Source: Candidatus Zixiibacteriota bacterium (GTDB lineage: Bacteria > Zixibacteria > MSB-5A5 > GN15 > PGXB01). Taken from it: a stretch of DNA of 64,000 bases. Of this stretch, positions 8,064-16,340 are shown one piece after another. The stretch covers positions 124,001 to 188,000 of the forward strand of contig JAFGAL010000002.1 in assembly GCA_016933695.1 (NCBI GenBank), written 5' to 3'. The position numbers and the translations under genes are program-made. Each line of letters opens with the position of its first letter. Position 1 is the first letter of the stretch. Under the pieces are notes generated by a model. That model was not told the DNA's origin. It worked only from the letters and a program-made list of their open reading frames with translations, and did not search any database.

Positions 8064-9170
8064 TTAAAACTGGAAATTAACCTGGGCTTGAAGTTTCCGG
8101 AAATCCAGCGGATTGTCCAGATCGTATTTCACGTCGAAATAGGTCAGGGCCAGAGTCGTGTTCGGGGCGAACCGGAAATCGAATCCGATTTCATGCCCTT
8201 TCGCGTCGGTGCCGCCGTGACGGAACGCCCAGTCGGTAAAAATGCCGATAACCGCGTCGCTTTCCAGTCGCCGGTACATATACCGCACACTGAATGTGCC
8301 GGGTGTTTTCAGTTTGCCGTACCGTACTCCAGCCAGCCAGCCCTCATTGGCGCTGTCGGGATCGGTATTGACCACATAATGCCCGAACAGTGTCAATGGC
8401 TCGCCCATCAGATTGTACACCCCCTCACCGAACAGCTCGACCAGTTCGAAGGAATACTGGTAATGACCGTTTTCATCGAGCGTATTGCCGTAGCCGTTTT
8501 TAGTGTCGAAAAACGGCCCATAGCTTTTAGTATTGACATAATTGTAAAACGATGCCCCCGCCAGTGCATAGTTGCCGGTTTCGTCGGGATGGTATTTGAT
8601 CATGCCCTGAAGAGCCGCCAGGTAGGAATCATCACCGCGCGCCTGTTCCTCCACCCACAATCCGGCGGCGACCAGTCTGGTCGAGACGTCGGTATAGTCG
8701 ATCGTATATGATGCCGCCAGTCCTTCGGGATTGATATCGGAATCCCAGATCAACTCCGAAACCCCGATCCGGTAAAACGGATTGCGAATCTTGCCGCCGG
8801 TCAATGTCAGTTTGGGGATCGATCCCGGCTCGGTATAAAAATACACCAGGTCAAGATACAGCGATTTGGTGGAAAACCCTTCATCGAGAGTCTGCGCGTT
8901 GGATGGTGGTTTGGGTTGCCCGGAGGCCAGTCGAAAATGGATAGTGGTCGACGGAGTCACCTGGCCTTCGATATCCAGACCGGCTTTGATGACATGCCGA
9001 TTGCGCTGATAATCAGACACATTATCGAGAGTATCGCGCTCCCGGGCATCGATCAGTTCATGCCGGTAATAGAAATCACCGGACATCTTGATTCTATCAT
9101 ACCAGTTGTCGGCGAACGCCGCCGATGTTACCAGCAGGGTCAGCGTGATGAAAAACAAAGTCGGCTTCAC
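8064..9170 (-). CDS. outer-membrane porin (putative porin, Porin_5-like)
   Basis: 368 residues with a signal peptide (FFITLTLLVTSAAFA) and a chain of alternating amphipathic strands ending in the aromatic VNFQF, the usual BamA-recognised terminus. The opening DRIKMSGDFYYRHELID and the middle LTLTGGKIRNPFYRIGVSELIWDSDINPEGLAAS match the putative-porin family, whose members form substrate pores in the outer membrane. The start is GTG with GGAGG 6 bases upstream. It is followed on the same strand, after the tRNA, by the Cys-rich protein gene. Confidence 0.85.
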   Translation of the reverse strand: MKPTLFFITLTLLVTSAAFADNWYDRIKMSGDFYYRHELIDARERDTLDNVSDYQRNRHVIKAGLDIEGQVTPSTTIHFRLASGQPKPPSNAQTLDEGFSTKSLYLDLVYFYTEPGSIPKLTLTGGKIRNPFYRIGVSELIWDSDINPEGLAASYTIDYTDVSTRLVAAGLWVEEQARGDDSYLAALQGMIKYHPDETGNYALAGASFYNYVNTKSYGPFFDTKNGYGNTLDENGHYQYSFELVELFGEGVYNLMGEPLTLFGHYVVNTDPDSANEGWLAGVRYGKLKTPGTFSVRYMYRRLESDAVIGIFTDWAFRHGGTDAKGHEIGFDFRFAPNTTLALTYFDVKYDLDNPLDFRKLQAQVNFQF

Positions 9171-9273
9171 AAAACACCTCCGTCAAACAACGATCCCTGA
9201 TTTTCACTGAGGATACGTCGACGACGGTGGTTTGTCAATCAAACAAAATAGACGCCTTCAACATGGTGGCGGA

Positions 9274-9621
9274 TTAAAGCAGTTGTTCGGTATAGACCTC
9301 CTCATTGAATCCGACCAGAATGGTCTTCCCCGCAATCAGGGTTGGGGCACGAAGGTTTCCGGTCGGCCCAAGCAGATGTCTGACCAGTTCGGCCTGATTG
9401 GGACGGTCTTTTTTAAGATCGAATTTGACGGTCTTTTTACCTTTCATGGCGAACACGACCTTGACCTTTTGGATCAGGGCCAGAGCGTCTTTTTCGGTCA
9501 GCTTGTTTTTATTGGCGATATCGGTTTCGGCGATATCAAGTTGATGCTTCGCAAGAAACTCCTGCGTTTTGGCGCTGGTCGTTCAGCCGTTGCGATGGTA
9601 GTACCAGTTGATTTTTGCCAC
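9274..9621 (-). CDS. ArsC-family selenoprotein, in-frame UGA at codon 13
   Basis: Thioredoxin-fold protein of the ArsC/Spx type, 115 residues if the UGA at 9583-9585 is decoded as selenocysteine. GTG 9621 has AAGGAG 7 bases ahead, and the frame from there runs to the stop at 9274 with only that one UGA. The codon falls in WYYHRNG-U-TTSAKTQEFL, where ArsC-like proteins carry their active-site Cys. The rest fits the family: a LTEKDALALIQKVKVV helix and a NLRAPTLIAGKTILVGFNEE end with the cis-proline strand and the family-typical FN. A hairpin suited to a bacterial SECIS starts 17 bases after the UGA. A conventional gene finder would report only the last 60 residues. The type II NADH dehydrogenase gene lies 22 bases upstream on the same strand. 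Confidence 0.85.
9550..9566 (-). promoter_or_regulatory. candidate bacterial SECIS element
   Basis: CGCAGG and CTTGCG form a 6-bp stem (one G-U) around the loop AGUUU. The loop begins 23 bases downstream of the UGA, inside the 16-37 base range described for bacterial SECIS elements, and has a G among its first two bases, as that consensus asks. It would recruit SelB-Sec-tRNA to the UGA at 9583-9585. Confidence 0.7.
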
Positions 9622-9643
9622 CGGTTACTCCTTTATTGGCGGA

Positions 9644-10960
9644 TTATTGATCATTTTCCTTTTCAGAAACGGGATCATGCCGAAAAGGTAACACATTTTT
9701 GCCGGTAATCAAGCGTGCCGAGCGATTATATGTCAGGTAATTCCATGCCCATTGAATCAAAACCAGTATCCGATTTTCGAATTCAACCAAATACATCAGG
9801 TGAATAAACAGCCAGGCCAGCCAACCCGGCATTCCCCATAGTGTGATCTTGCCAAAATCGGCCACCGCCTCCGATCTGCCGATCGTTGCCATACGTCCGT
9901 AATCACGATATCGAAAATTCGGCACCGGTCGTTTTTTCAAAGCGGCGGTGATAGTTTTCGCGACATACTTCCCCTGTTGCATCGCCACCGGGGCCACCCC
10001 CGGAAGGGGATTACCGTCCTGTTGAGAGCAATGTGCAATATCGCCGATCGCAAAGATATCCGCGTGTCCGGGGATTCGCAGGCAGGCATCAACCAGTATT
10101 CGTCCGGCGCGATCGGTTGACGCGCCGGTCCCCTCGGCCAGTTTCCGCGCCAGCGGTGAGGCCTTCACACCTGCGGCCCAGAGAACAGTACGCGCTGAAA
10201 TGGTTTCGTCTCCATGTGCCAGATGTACCATTACTTGATGCGGTTGAATATCGGTTACCAGGGCTTGCTTCATGATGGTGACACCAAGCCGAGATAGGGC
10301 CCGTTCCGATCTGACGACAAGCTTGTCAGGATATGTGGGCATGATTCTATCGGTGGCCTCAACCAGGACAATTCGCGACCGCGATGGATCGATATTCGTG
10401 AAATCTTTACGCAGGGTATCGCGTGCCAGCTCCGCCACCGCTCCGGCCAGTTCCACACCGGTCGGGCCGGCGCCGACCACCACAAATGTAAGCCATTGGT
10501 CTATATCGTCCGGTCGGGAGACCCGTTCGGCCGCTTCAAATGCCAGCAGTATTTTGCTTCGGATAGCAAGGGCGTTTTCGATCGTTTTCAATCCCAGGGC
10601 CAGCGGTTCCCATTCATCATGATTGAAATAATGATGCCCGGCTCCGGTGGCTACAATCAATGTATCGTAGGAGACAAGTCCATCGTTCAGGATGACTTCT
10701 CGACGGTCGGGGCAGATATCAACGGCTTCACCCATCAAGACGCGGGCATTCCTTTGTTTCCGAAGAATATGTCGCAACGGAGTGGCGATGTCCGCGGGAG
10801 AAAGCCCTGCGGTGGCCACCTGATACAACAGGGGCTGAAACAAATGGTAATTCCGGCGATCAATCAGCGTAACGGCCACTGGCTCTTTGGCCAGCATACG
10901 CGCCGCATACAGCCCGCCGAACCCTCCTCCGATTATTACCACCTGATGCATTTCTTTCAT
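9644..10960 (-). CDS. ndh: type II NADH:quinone oxidoreductase (NDH-2)
   Basis: 438 residues, the usual NDH-2 length. FAD-binding motif VVIIGGGFGGLYAARML near the start, the diagnostic YHLFQPLLYQVATAGLSPADI, and a second dinucleotide motif VVVGAGPTGVELAGAVAE for NADH. HADIFAIGDIAHC is the second FAD contact, and the C-terminal amphipathic part (WLAWLFIHLMYLVEFENRI) attaches the enzyme to the inner face of the membrane. It oxidises NADH and reduces quinone without pumping protons. ATG at 10960 or the one 3 codons later is possible; neither has a strong ribosome site. The selenoprotein gene follows after 22 bases, so both may form one redox operon. Confidence 0.95.
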   Translation of the reverse strand: MKEMHQVVIIGGGFGGLYAARMLAKEPVAVTLIDRRNYHLFQPLLYQVATAGLSPADIATPLRHILRKQRNARVLMGEAVDICPDRREVILNDGLVSYDTLIVATGAGHHYFNHDEWEPLALGLKTIENALAIRSKILLAFEAAERVSRPDDIDQWLTFVVVGAGPTGVELAGAVAELARDTLRKDFTNIDPSRSRIVLVEATDRIMPTYPDKLVVRSERALSRLGVTIMKQALVTDIQPHQVMVHLAHGDETISARTVLWAAGVKASPLARKLAEGTGASTDRAGRILVDACLRIPGHADIFAIGDIAHCSQQDGNPLPGVAPVAMQQGKYVAKTITAALKKRPVPNFRYRDYGRMATIGRSEAVADFGKITLWGMPGWLAWLFIHLMYLVEFENRILVLIQWAWNYLTYNRSARLITGKNVLPFRHDPVSEKENDQ

Positions 10961-11106
10961 TGTGTCATCGCCCGGTCGCCATTGTTAACAGGTCAAATCC
11001 CCTTAATTCATTCTATAACAAGCGTCGGTTCGAGATGTTCTGGAGGAATTGAATAATCGATTGGCGCGATTGTACGGCAACCGCGATTATAAACGGTGTA
11101 ATGTGA

Positions 11107-11631
11107 CTACAGGCACATCGACGAGGGACGGCGCCTGGCATGGCGGAACAGGTAGTCCAATACGCTTATGGATAGCAATACCAACACCGAGGCCAGAAAC
11201 AACTGCGGGTTGATATTAAGTTTTACCAGGGCTTCCCTGATCGGTGTTACGGTTGTCGCAATAATGCTATTGATAACCGGATAGATCGAAGAGTCGATTC
11301 GGCTATGATTCGGTATTCCGAAGAAATACATCAACGTCCCGATGATCGCCGCGATAAAGGCAAATCCCGGAATAGCCGACCACAGGCGCGATGATGACGT
11401 TTCGGGAGATTCCTGCTCTATGAGCGAGACTACATTTTCGGCAAAATCGGCAGGAAGTGTGAAACCGGTATCGTCGCCGAGACGTTCGTACAGCATGTGG
11501 TACTGCCGCAGGTTTTCCCGGCACTTTTCGCACATGTCCAGATGGGTCTCGAAAAGCACCAGTGCATCACCGGTGAGATTGCCGTCGAGATACTCCTGGA
11601 ACCGATCATCGGTTATATGTTCTATCGCCAT
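11107..11631 (-). CDS. membrane anti-sigma factor with HxxxCxxC zinc motif
   Basis: 174 residues. The N-terminal cytoplasmic domain carries the ZAS/zf-HC2 signature HLDMCEKC (residues 31-38), after ITDDRFQEYLDGNL, typical of anti-sigma factors. Membrane helices follow at about 87-105 (FAFIAAIIGTLMYFFGI) and 146-162. The gene starts inside the last codons of the ECF sigma gene (10-base overlap), the classic translational coupling of a sigma/anti-sigma pair. It should bind and inactivate that sigma factor at the membrane; the signal it responds to is not visible. Confidence 0.85.
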   Translation of the reverse strand: MAIEHITDDRFQEYLDGNLTGDALVLFETHLDMCEKCRENLRQYHMLYERLGDDTGFTLPADFAENVVSLIEQESPETSSSRLWSAIPGFAFIAAIIGTLMYFFGIPNHSRIDSSIYPVINSIIATTVTPIREALVKLNINPQLFLASVLVLLSISVLDYLFRHARRRPSSMCL

Positions 11632-12206
11632 AAATCCTCCACCCCGTATCTGGCGCTTAAACGTTCTTTTAGCATGCGGCGACCGCGAAACAGATGGCTC
11701 TTGATGGTATTCTCCGGCATTTTCATAATATCGGCGATCTCGGCATAATTCATGTTATCCAGATGAAACAGAGTCAGCGCCGTCCGGAAATTCAGCGGCA
11801 GGCTGTCTATTTCAGTCTGAATCCGTTCGGCCAGATCGCGGGACTCAAACAGCCGATCCGGTGCGATGCCTTCCGGACCGGTGGTATCCGGGCGTTCATA
11901 ATCCAGAATGTCCTCATCGGCCACCGGGATTCGTTTCGCCTCAAGATGGGTCAGGCAGGCATTATGGGCAATCCGGGCGATCCAGGTCGACAACCTGCTT
12001 TCGTGGCGAAAACGCCCGAGATTACGGTATACTTTCATAAATACGTCCTGACACACATCCTCGCGGTCCTGCCTGTTGGCGATCATACGAAACACGACAT
12101 GGCTGACCAATCGTTGATGATCCTCAACCAGGGTTTTAAAGGCTTTTCTATCACCGCCCAGAATGCGATCAATCAACGCTTTGCTTTCAGGCGGACACGC
12201 ACTCAT
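11622..12206 (-). CDS. ECF-type RNA polymerase sigma factor
   Basis: About 194 residues with sigma region 2 (DREDVCQDVFMKVYRNLGRF, STWIARIAHNACLTHL) and region 4 (LPLNFRTALTLFHLDNMNYA, EIADIMKMPENTIKSHLFRGR). Regions 1.1 and 3 are missing, as in extracytoplasmic-function sigma factors. The start is uncertain: GTG at 12242 or ATG at 12206 both lack a strong ribosome site; the ATG is preferred because the conserved part begins soon after it. Followed by its overlapping anti-sigma gene. The divergent gene at 12325 is a possible target. Confidence 0.9.
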   Translation of the reverse strand: MSACPPESKALIDRILGGDRKAFKTLVEDHQRLVSHVVFRMIANRQDREDVCQDVFMKVYRNLGRFRHESRLSTWIARIAHNACLTHLEAKRIPVADEDILDYERPDTTGPEGIAPDRLFESRDLAERIQTEIDSLPLNFRTALTLFHLDNMNYAEIADIMKMPENTIKSHLFRGRRMLKERLSARYGVEDLWR

Positions 12207-12324
12207 AATATATATGACCGTATCCGGCGGCAAATGTTGCACATATTTTTGGCAGATTTACCGCAACATTATATCAGCAAACCGGTCTAATGGGATAAAG
12301 AATGCATATGAAAGGAGAGTTGAT

Positions 12325-12720
12325 ATGAATTCACTGATGGAAGCGATCGGCCCGGTATTTGTTCTTTTAGTCTTCGCCTATATGTTAAAACTCTACCTGG
12401 ATTATCGTTTGCGGCGCAAGCTGATAGACGCGGGGCAGGTCGACGAAAGGATCAAATATCTGTTTTTCAGTAAAGATGAGGCCTATGCGCCGTCATCGCT
12501 GAAATGGGGGCTGGTGTTATTGGGACTCGGACTGGCGATAATAATCGCCCGGCTATTGCCGTACAAATGGTATGAAACCGAGATTTCCATCAGCCTGATG
12601 TTTGTTTTCGCCGGCGCCGGCCTGCTGGTGTATTATTTCATCGCCGATCAACGGGCCAAAAAACACCGGGAAGCCGAGAAAATCTCACCACCCAATCCTG
12701 ATCCAAACCACATGTCCTGA
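12325..12720 (+). CDS. small membrane protein, DUF6249-like
   Basis: 131 residues: an N-terminal helix (FVLLVFAYMLKLYLDY), a short basic hairpin with RRKLIDAGQVDERIKYLF, then two more membrane segments (LVLLGLGLAIIIARLLPY, ISLMFVFAGAGLLVYYFIAD). This layout resembles DUF6249 membrane proteins that often sit beside ECF sigma genes, and here the gene is divergent from the sigma/anti-sigma pair 120 bases away. AAAGGAG lies 7 bases before the ATG at 12325. An upstream in-frame extension would run back into the antisense of the sigma gene and is not believed. A perfect terminator follows. Confidence 0.75.
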   Translation: MNSLMEAIGPVFVLLVFAYMLKLYLDYRLRRKLIDAGQVDERIKYLFFSKDEAYAPSSLKWGLVLLGLGLAIIIARLLPYKWYETEISISLMFVFAGAGLLVYYFIADQRAKKHREAEKISPPNPDPNHMS

Positions 12721-12770
12721 CCAGACGGTGCACGCCGCAAGGTCTCTTTAGATCAGGGTTTGGCCTCACG

Positions 12771-12796
12771 AAAGCCCCGCTGTGCGGGGCTTTTTT
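12771..12796 (+). terminator. strong intrinsic terminator
   Basis: AAAGCCCCGC, TGT loop, GCGGGGCTTTTTT: an 8-bp GC-rich stem with a perfect T-run, 50 bases after the stop of the small membrane protein gene. Confidence 0.9.
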
Positions 12797-12889
12797 ATGT
12801 CTGTGTTTGATATTTTGGGAAGAAAAACGTCTTTAGGATGTAGTCCCCTCAGAAGCCAATCACTATCACCATCATAAAGGAGGTGGATT

Positions 12890-14851
12890 ATGCGTCCCAA
12901 ATCACGATTCACAACATTCATCCTCACCGCCCTGATCGCCCTCATTTCCATCATCGTCATGGCCGGTTCAACCGGCAAGTTGGCCGGCGTCGTTGTCGAC
13001 AAAGCCACCGGTGCCCCTATTCCGGGCGCCTCGGTGCAAATTATCGGGACGTCGCTTGGTGCGATAACCGATGCCGCCGGACGTTTTGCTATTGAGAACG
13101 TTCCACCCGGAACATACAGTATTCGCATAAACTCACTCTGGTGTCAGACCATACAGATGGAGAATATTGAAATTAAAGCGGATCAAGATACAAAGCTTAC
13201 CATTGAACTTATCAAAAGCGAAGCCGATCTGGGCAAAACGATTAGGGTCTCCGTGACCAAAGACCGGATTGATAAATATAAAGTAAGCAGTGAAGTTCGT
13301 CCCCAGGCCGAAGCTGAAGCTATGGCGCCCGTTGCTTGTATGGCAATGAAATCGTATCCGGCCGATAGAAATAATAGAGCAAGCGCTGAGGTGGGGCGCA
13401 TCTACCATCAGAGACCAGCTTCGTCACAATGCGGCCCTTCGCCCGCTCATGGCGGAACCGACATTGTCAACGGTGAACCGTACGATGCAACGTTCTACAA
13501 GGACTATGGTACCAATCCGTTTGTCGATACCGAGGATGATCACCTGTCGACTTTTGCGATCGATGTCGATGACGCCTCGTTTATCAAGGCCCGCAACTAT
13601 CTCGAACAGGGATATTTCCCCCCGAACGAAGTTATCCGGGTCGAGGAGTTTATCAATCATTTCGATTACGGCTATGACCCGCCCGTTCGGGAACCGTTCG
13701 CGGTGCATGTCGAAGGTGCACCATCACTGTTCGGTGAGAATTGCCAACTGTTGAGAATCGGAATCAAGGGACGGGAGATCAGCGACTATCGCCGTCAATC
13801 GGCCAATCTGATTTTCGTGGTCGACGTGTCGGGCTCGATGGCCCGCGAGGATCGTCTGGGTCTGGTGAAACAGGCTCTGCACATGCTGGTCGACCAGTTG
13901 CGCCGCGATGACCGAGTGGGAATCGTGGTGTACGGTTCGGAGGCGCGCGTGGTTCTTGAGTTGACATCGGACACGTATCGAATCCGTGAGGCGATATCAT
14001 CGCTGATGCCGACCGGCGCCACCAACGCCGAGGCGGGATTGAAACTGGGGTACCAGATGGCGGACCGCTGTTTCGACCGGCACAGAATCAACCGCATTAT
14101 TTTGTGTTCCGACGGAGTCGCCAATATCGGCACAACCCGCGCCGAGGATCTTCTGGAATGGATCAGGGATTATGCTGACCGCGGCATCACGCTGTCTTCG
14201 ATCGGTTTCGGGATGGAAAACTACAATGATATTCTTCTGGAAAAACTGGGCGACAAGGGCAACGGCAACTATGCCTATGTCGACGATATCGAAGAAGCGC
14301 ACCGGGTTTTTGTCGAGAACCTGACCGGTATGCTTCAGGTGATCGCGCGGGATGTCAAGATTCAGGTCGATTTCAATCCCGAGGTCGTGCGCAGTTATCG
14401 TCTGATCGGATATGAAAACCGTGACGTGGCCGACAACAAATTCCGCGATGACAAGGAGGATGGCGGCGAAATCGGTGCGGGACACAACGTGACCGCATTG
14501 TACGAAGTCAAATTTCATCGAAACGCCCCCCAGGGTCGAGTGGCCGAGGTGTACATACGGTTCAAGGCACCGGATGAGACACGCGAGGCCGACGAGGTTC
14601 AATTCAGTATCACCGGGCAGGATTTCCGGCGTCGTTTCCAGACATGCACACCGGAGTTCAAACTCGCTGCGGCGGCGGCCGAGTTCGCGGAAATCCTCGG
14701 CAAATCATACTGGGCAAAAGATTCCAAGCTGAGTGACGTGTACGCCCTGGTCGACGACGTGTATCGTCAGACCCGATCCGGTGATATCCGAGAACTGGCC
14801 GATCTCATTTCGCTGGCGGAACGTTATCAGGATCAGATGGCGGAGCGATAA
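12890..14851 (+). CDS. secreted VWA-domain protein with N-terminal carboxypeptidase-regulatory-like domain
   Basis: 653 residues. Signal sequence at 8-26. Residues 29-108 form a beta-sandwich of the CarboxypepD_reg type (KLAGVVVDKATGAPIPGASV, ITDAAGRFAIENVPPGTYSI). A poorly conserved linker follows. Residues 208-295 are the YfbK-type N-terminal region (NPFVDTEDDHLSTFAIDVDD, NEVIRVEEFINHFDYGYDPP), and the VWA domain has an intact metal site, DVSGS at 312-316, with the later Thr and Asp in place. The DUF3520-like C-terminus ends near 653. Family members are envelope proteins thought to bind protein partners through the metal site. AAAGGAGG precedes the ATG closely. Single gene, with terminators on both sides. 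Confidence 0.9.
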   Translation: MRPKSRFTTFILTALIALISIIVMAGSTGKLAGVVVDKATGAPIPGASVQIIGTSLGAITDAAGRFAIENVPPGTYSIRINSLWCQTIQMENIEIKADQDTKLTIELIKSEADLGKTIRVSVTKDRIDKYKVSSEVRPQAEAEAMAPVACMAMKSYPADRNNRASAEVGRIYHQRPASSQCGPSPAHGGTDIVNGEPYDATFYKDYGTNPFVDTEDDHLSTFAIDVDDASFIKARNYLEQGYFPPNEVIRVEEFINHFDYGYDPPVREPFAVHVEGAPSLFGENCQLLRIGIKGREISDYRRQSANLIFVVDVSGSMAREDRLGLVKQALHMLVDQLRRDDRVGIVVYGSEARVVLELTSDTYRIREAISSLMPTGATNAEAGLKLGYQMADRCFDRHRINRIILCSDGVANIGTTRAEDLLEWIRDYADRGITLSSIGFGMENYNDILLEKLGDKGNGNYAYVDDIEEAHRVFVENLTGMLQVIARDVKIQVDFNPEVVRSYRLIGYENRDVADNKFRDDKEDGGEIGAGHNVTALYEVKFHRNAPQGRVAEVYIRFKAPDETREADEVQFSITGQDFRRRFQTCTPEFKLAAAAAEFAEILGKSYWAKDSKLSDVYALVDDVYRQTRSGDIRELADLISLAERYQDQMAER

Positions 14852-14866
14852 GACCGTCAGATATCA

Positions 14867-14895
14867 AGGGGACGGAGCCACCCGTCCCCTTTTTT
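14867..14895 (+). terminator. intrinsic terminator after the VWA gene
   Basis: AGGGGACGG pairs with CCGTCCCCT across a 6-base loop and is followed by six T. It lies 16 bases after the stop. Confidence 0.88.
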
Positions 14896-14904
14896 ATTGC
14901 ACTC

Positions 14905-14937
14905 AAAAAAAAGCCTCCCGAATCTGGTTCGGGAGGC
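14905..14937 (-). terminator. intrinsic terminator after the propeller lipoprotein gene
   Basis: On the minus strand a perfect 10-bp stem (GCCTCCCGAA with TTCGGGAGGC) and a CCAGA loop are followed by eight T. It sits back to back with the terminator of the convergent VWA gene. Confidence 0.9.
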
Positions 14938-14980
14938 CCGGACAGCCCCATCTGTTCACCCAACTTTTTCAAGATGGGAC

Positions 14981-16063
14981 CTATTCAGCCGAGAAAGAGA
15001 AGACATCATCTTCCGGTTTGCTTTCCGTATCGTTATCAACGTCATCATTGGGAGTGATCAGGGTCGCAACAGTCTTCCCCGATTTCATGATAACCCCTTC
15101 GTGATCGGTGGCGGCGATGATGTTTCTGCCGAAACGCTGAAAGGCGTTGACCCTTTTCTCTTCCAGTGCCACGACCGGAAGAAATTCATTGTTGTAGTAT
15201 GAGATGACTCCATTGGTGGTTCCGACCAGAATCATCCACGATGAGGCATCGATCGTTTCGACAATATCCGACGGCAATCCATCAGCGACCGTCAACTGCA
15301 ACCAGCATCCGCCGTCGTAGATGAACAGCCCGACATCGGTACCGAGATAGAGATGCTGATGGCTGTAGGTTACGCTGTTGACAATATCAAAGATGGTCGT
15401 GTCACGCAGGAGGAATCGTTTGTGGAATCCGTCACCGTCCCAGCGAAACAGCCCTTGCCCGTCGGTACCGACCCAGAGTCCATCACCGTCGCAGGCCATA
15501 TCGGTCACTACGACTTCATCCATAAGAAGTTCCTCGCCGGATTCACTCATGGAAAACAGACCGCAATCGGTGCCGATCATCAGCCGGTATCCATAGCTGT
15601 ACAGGCTGGTGATAATACCGTCGAATTCGACATCGAGACGGATCAGCAGAGTATCCTCAATGGCGTAGAGCGCCTCGCCGCCCACGAACACACTGCCATC
15701 ATGCACGCCTATGGCGTTGAATTCCTCGTCGGTATCGATCGTGACCGGTTCTTTGGATGCCATGTCGTAAATTACGACGCCGCCGTCGTACACGGCATAC
15801 AGAGTCGAATCGACCAGAAGGATGTCGTCGAAATCATACCGGCCATCGGCCAGTTTCGGACCGTAGTGCTCCTTCTCCTCCGCCAGGGTATTGGCAAAAG
15901 CGGCATCCACCATTCCCTCGGCGACATCGGCCGCAATCGTGTCGATAATAGTGTCAAGTGAGCCTTTTTTCTTCGCCGAACTGTCATCGCTACAGCCAAC
16001 CATAAACAACATCGTGGCCAGTACCATCGCCCCCATCGCCGTTGAGATCATGACGTTCTTCAT
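14981..16063 (-). CDS. lipoprotein with two-component-regulator-type beta-propeller repeats
   Basis: 360 residues. The lipobox is LFMVGC with Cys24. After a Ser/Lys-rich linker the protein repeats 40-50 residue blades such as GLWVGTDGQGLFRWDGDGF, LYLGTDVGLFIYDGGCWLQL and MILVGTTNGVISYYNNEF, the Reg_prop pattern known from propeller sensors. Here there is no kinase, so it is a free lipoprotein, probably at the outer membrane. The tail is acidic (DDVDNDTESKPEDDV). The start at 16063 is fixed by AAAGGAG 7 bases ahead; a longer frame to 16159 has no signal peptide at its end. Divergent from the gene at 16341 across two palindromes. Confidence 0.8.
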   Translation of the reverse strand: MKNVMISTAMGAMVLATMLFMVGCSDDSSAKKKGSLDTIIDTIAADVAEGMVDAAFANTLAEEKEHYGPKLADGRYDFDDILLVDSTLYAVYDGGVVIYDMASKEPVTIDTDEEFNAIGVHDGSVFVGGEALYAIEDTLLIRLDVEFDGIITSLYSYGYRLMIGTDCGLFSMSESGEELLMDEVVVTDMACDGDGLWVGTDGQGLFRWDGDGFHKRFLLRDTTIFDIVNSVTYSHQHLYLGTDVGLFIYDGGCWLQLTVADGLPSDIVETIDASSWMILVGTTNGVISYYNNEFLPVVALEEKRVNAFQRFGRNIIAATDHEGVIMKSGKTVATLITPNDDVDNDTESKPEDDVFSFSAE

Positions 16064-16188
16064 TTTAGTTCTCCTTTCGGTTGTGGTTTGCAGTTCAATC
16101 AAGGGTTTATCAAAATCGATGCCGGAGACGCTAATCATTGTCCAACAACGACATAGCAATCCAGACCAATAAATTTACCCACAAAACC

Positions 16189-16204
16189 GTGTCAGATTTG
16201 ACAC
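16189..16204. promoter_or_regulatory. palindromic operator-like site 1
   Basis: GTGTCA (16189-16194), GATT, TGACAC (16199-16204): a perfect 6-bp inverted repeat with a 4-base centre in the 277-base region between divergent genes. Shares core and spacing with the palindrome at 16250-16271; the two centres are 64 bases apart, about six helical turns. Confidence 0.55.
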
Positions 16205-16249
16205 ATTTGGCCGATATAGCAGTATAAGTCATAGAAAATGGGCGATTTC

Positions 16250-16271
16250 CATGTGTCATTCTTGACACATG
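16250..16271. promoter_or_regulatory. palindromic operator-like site 2
   Basis: CATGTGTCA (16250-16258), TTCT, TGACACATG (16263-16271): a perfect 9-bp inverted repeat. Together with site 1 it defines TGTCA-N4-TGACA. A dimeric regulator should bind here. The NtrC-type regulator encoded at 19262 is one candidate, but I found no clear -24/-12 promoter next to the sites. Confidence 0.6.
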
Positions 16272-16340
16272 GTATTGAAACAGGTATGTATGCGATAACA
16301 ATCTTGCGGAAAGAGACCTTTGCCAGTCACGTTAGTCAAC

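Noticed and set aside
12163-12324. N-terminal extension of the DUF6249-like gene
   Set aside because: The extension lies opposite the sigma factor gene and its promoter; the ATG at 12325 has a strong ribosome site and begins the membrane protein properly.
16205-16340. sigma-54 (-24/-12) promoter before the periplasmic-protein/kinase operon
   Set aside because: I looked for GG-N10-GC with the consensus around it on both strands; only poor matches were found, so none is claimed.
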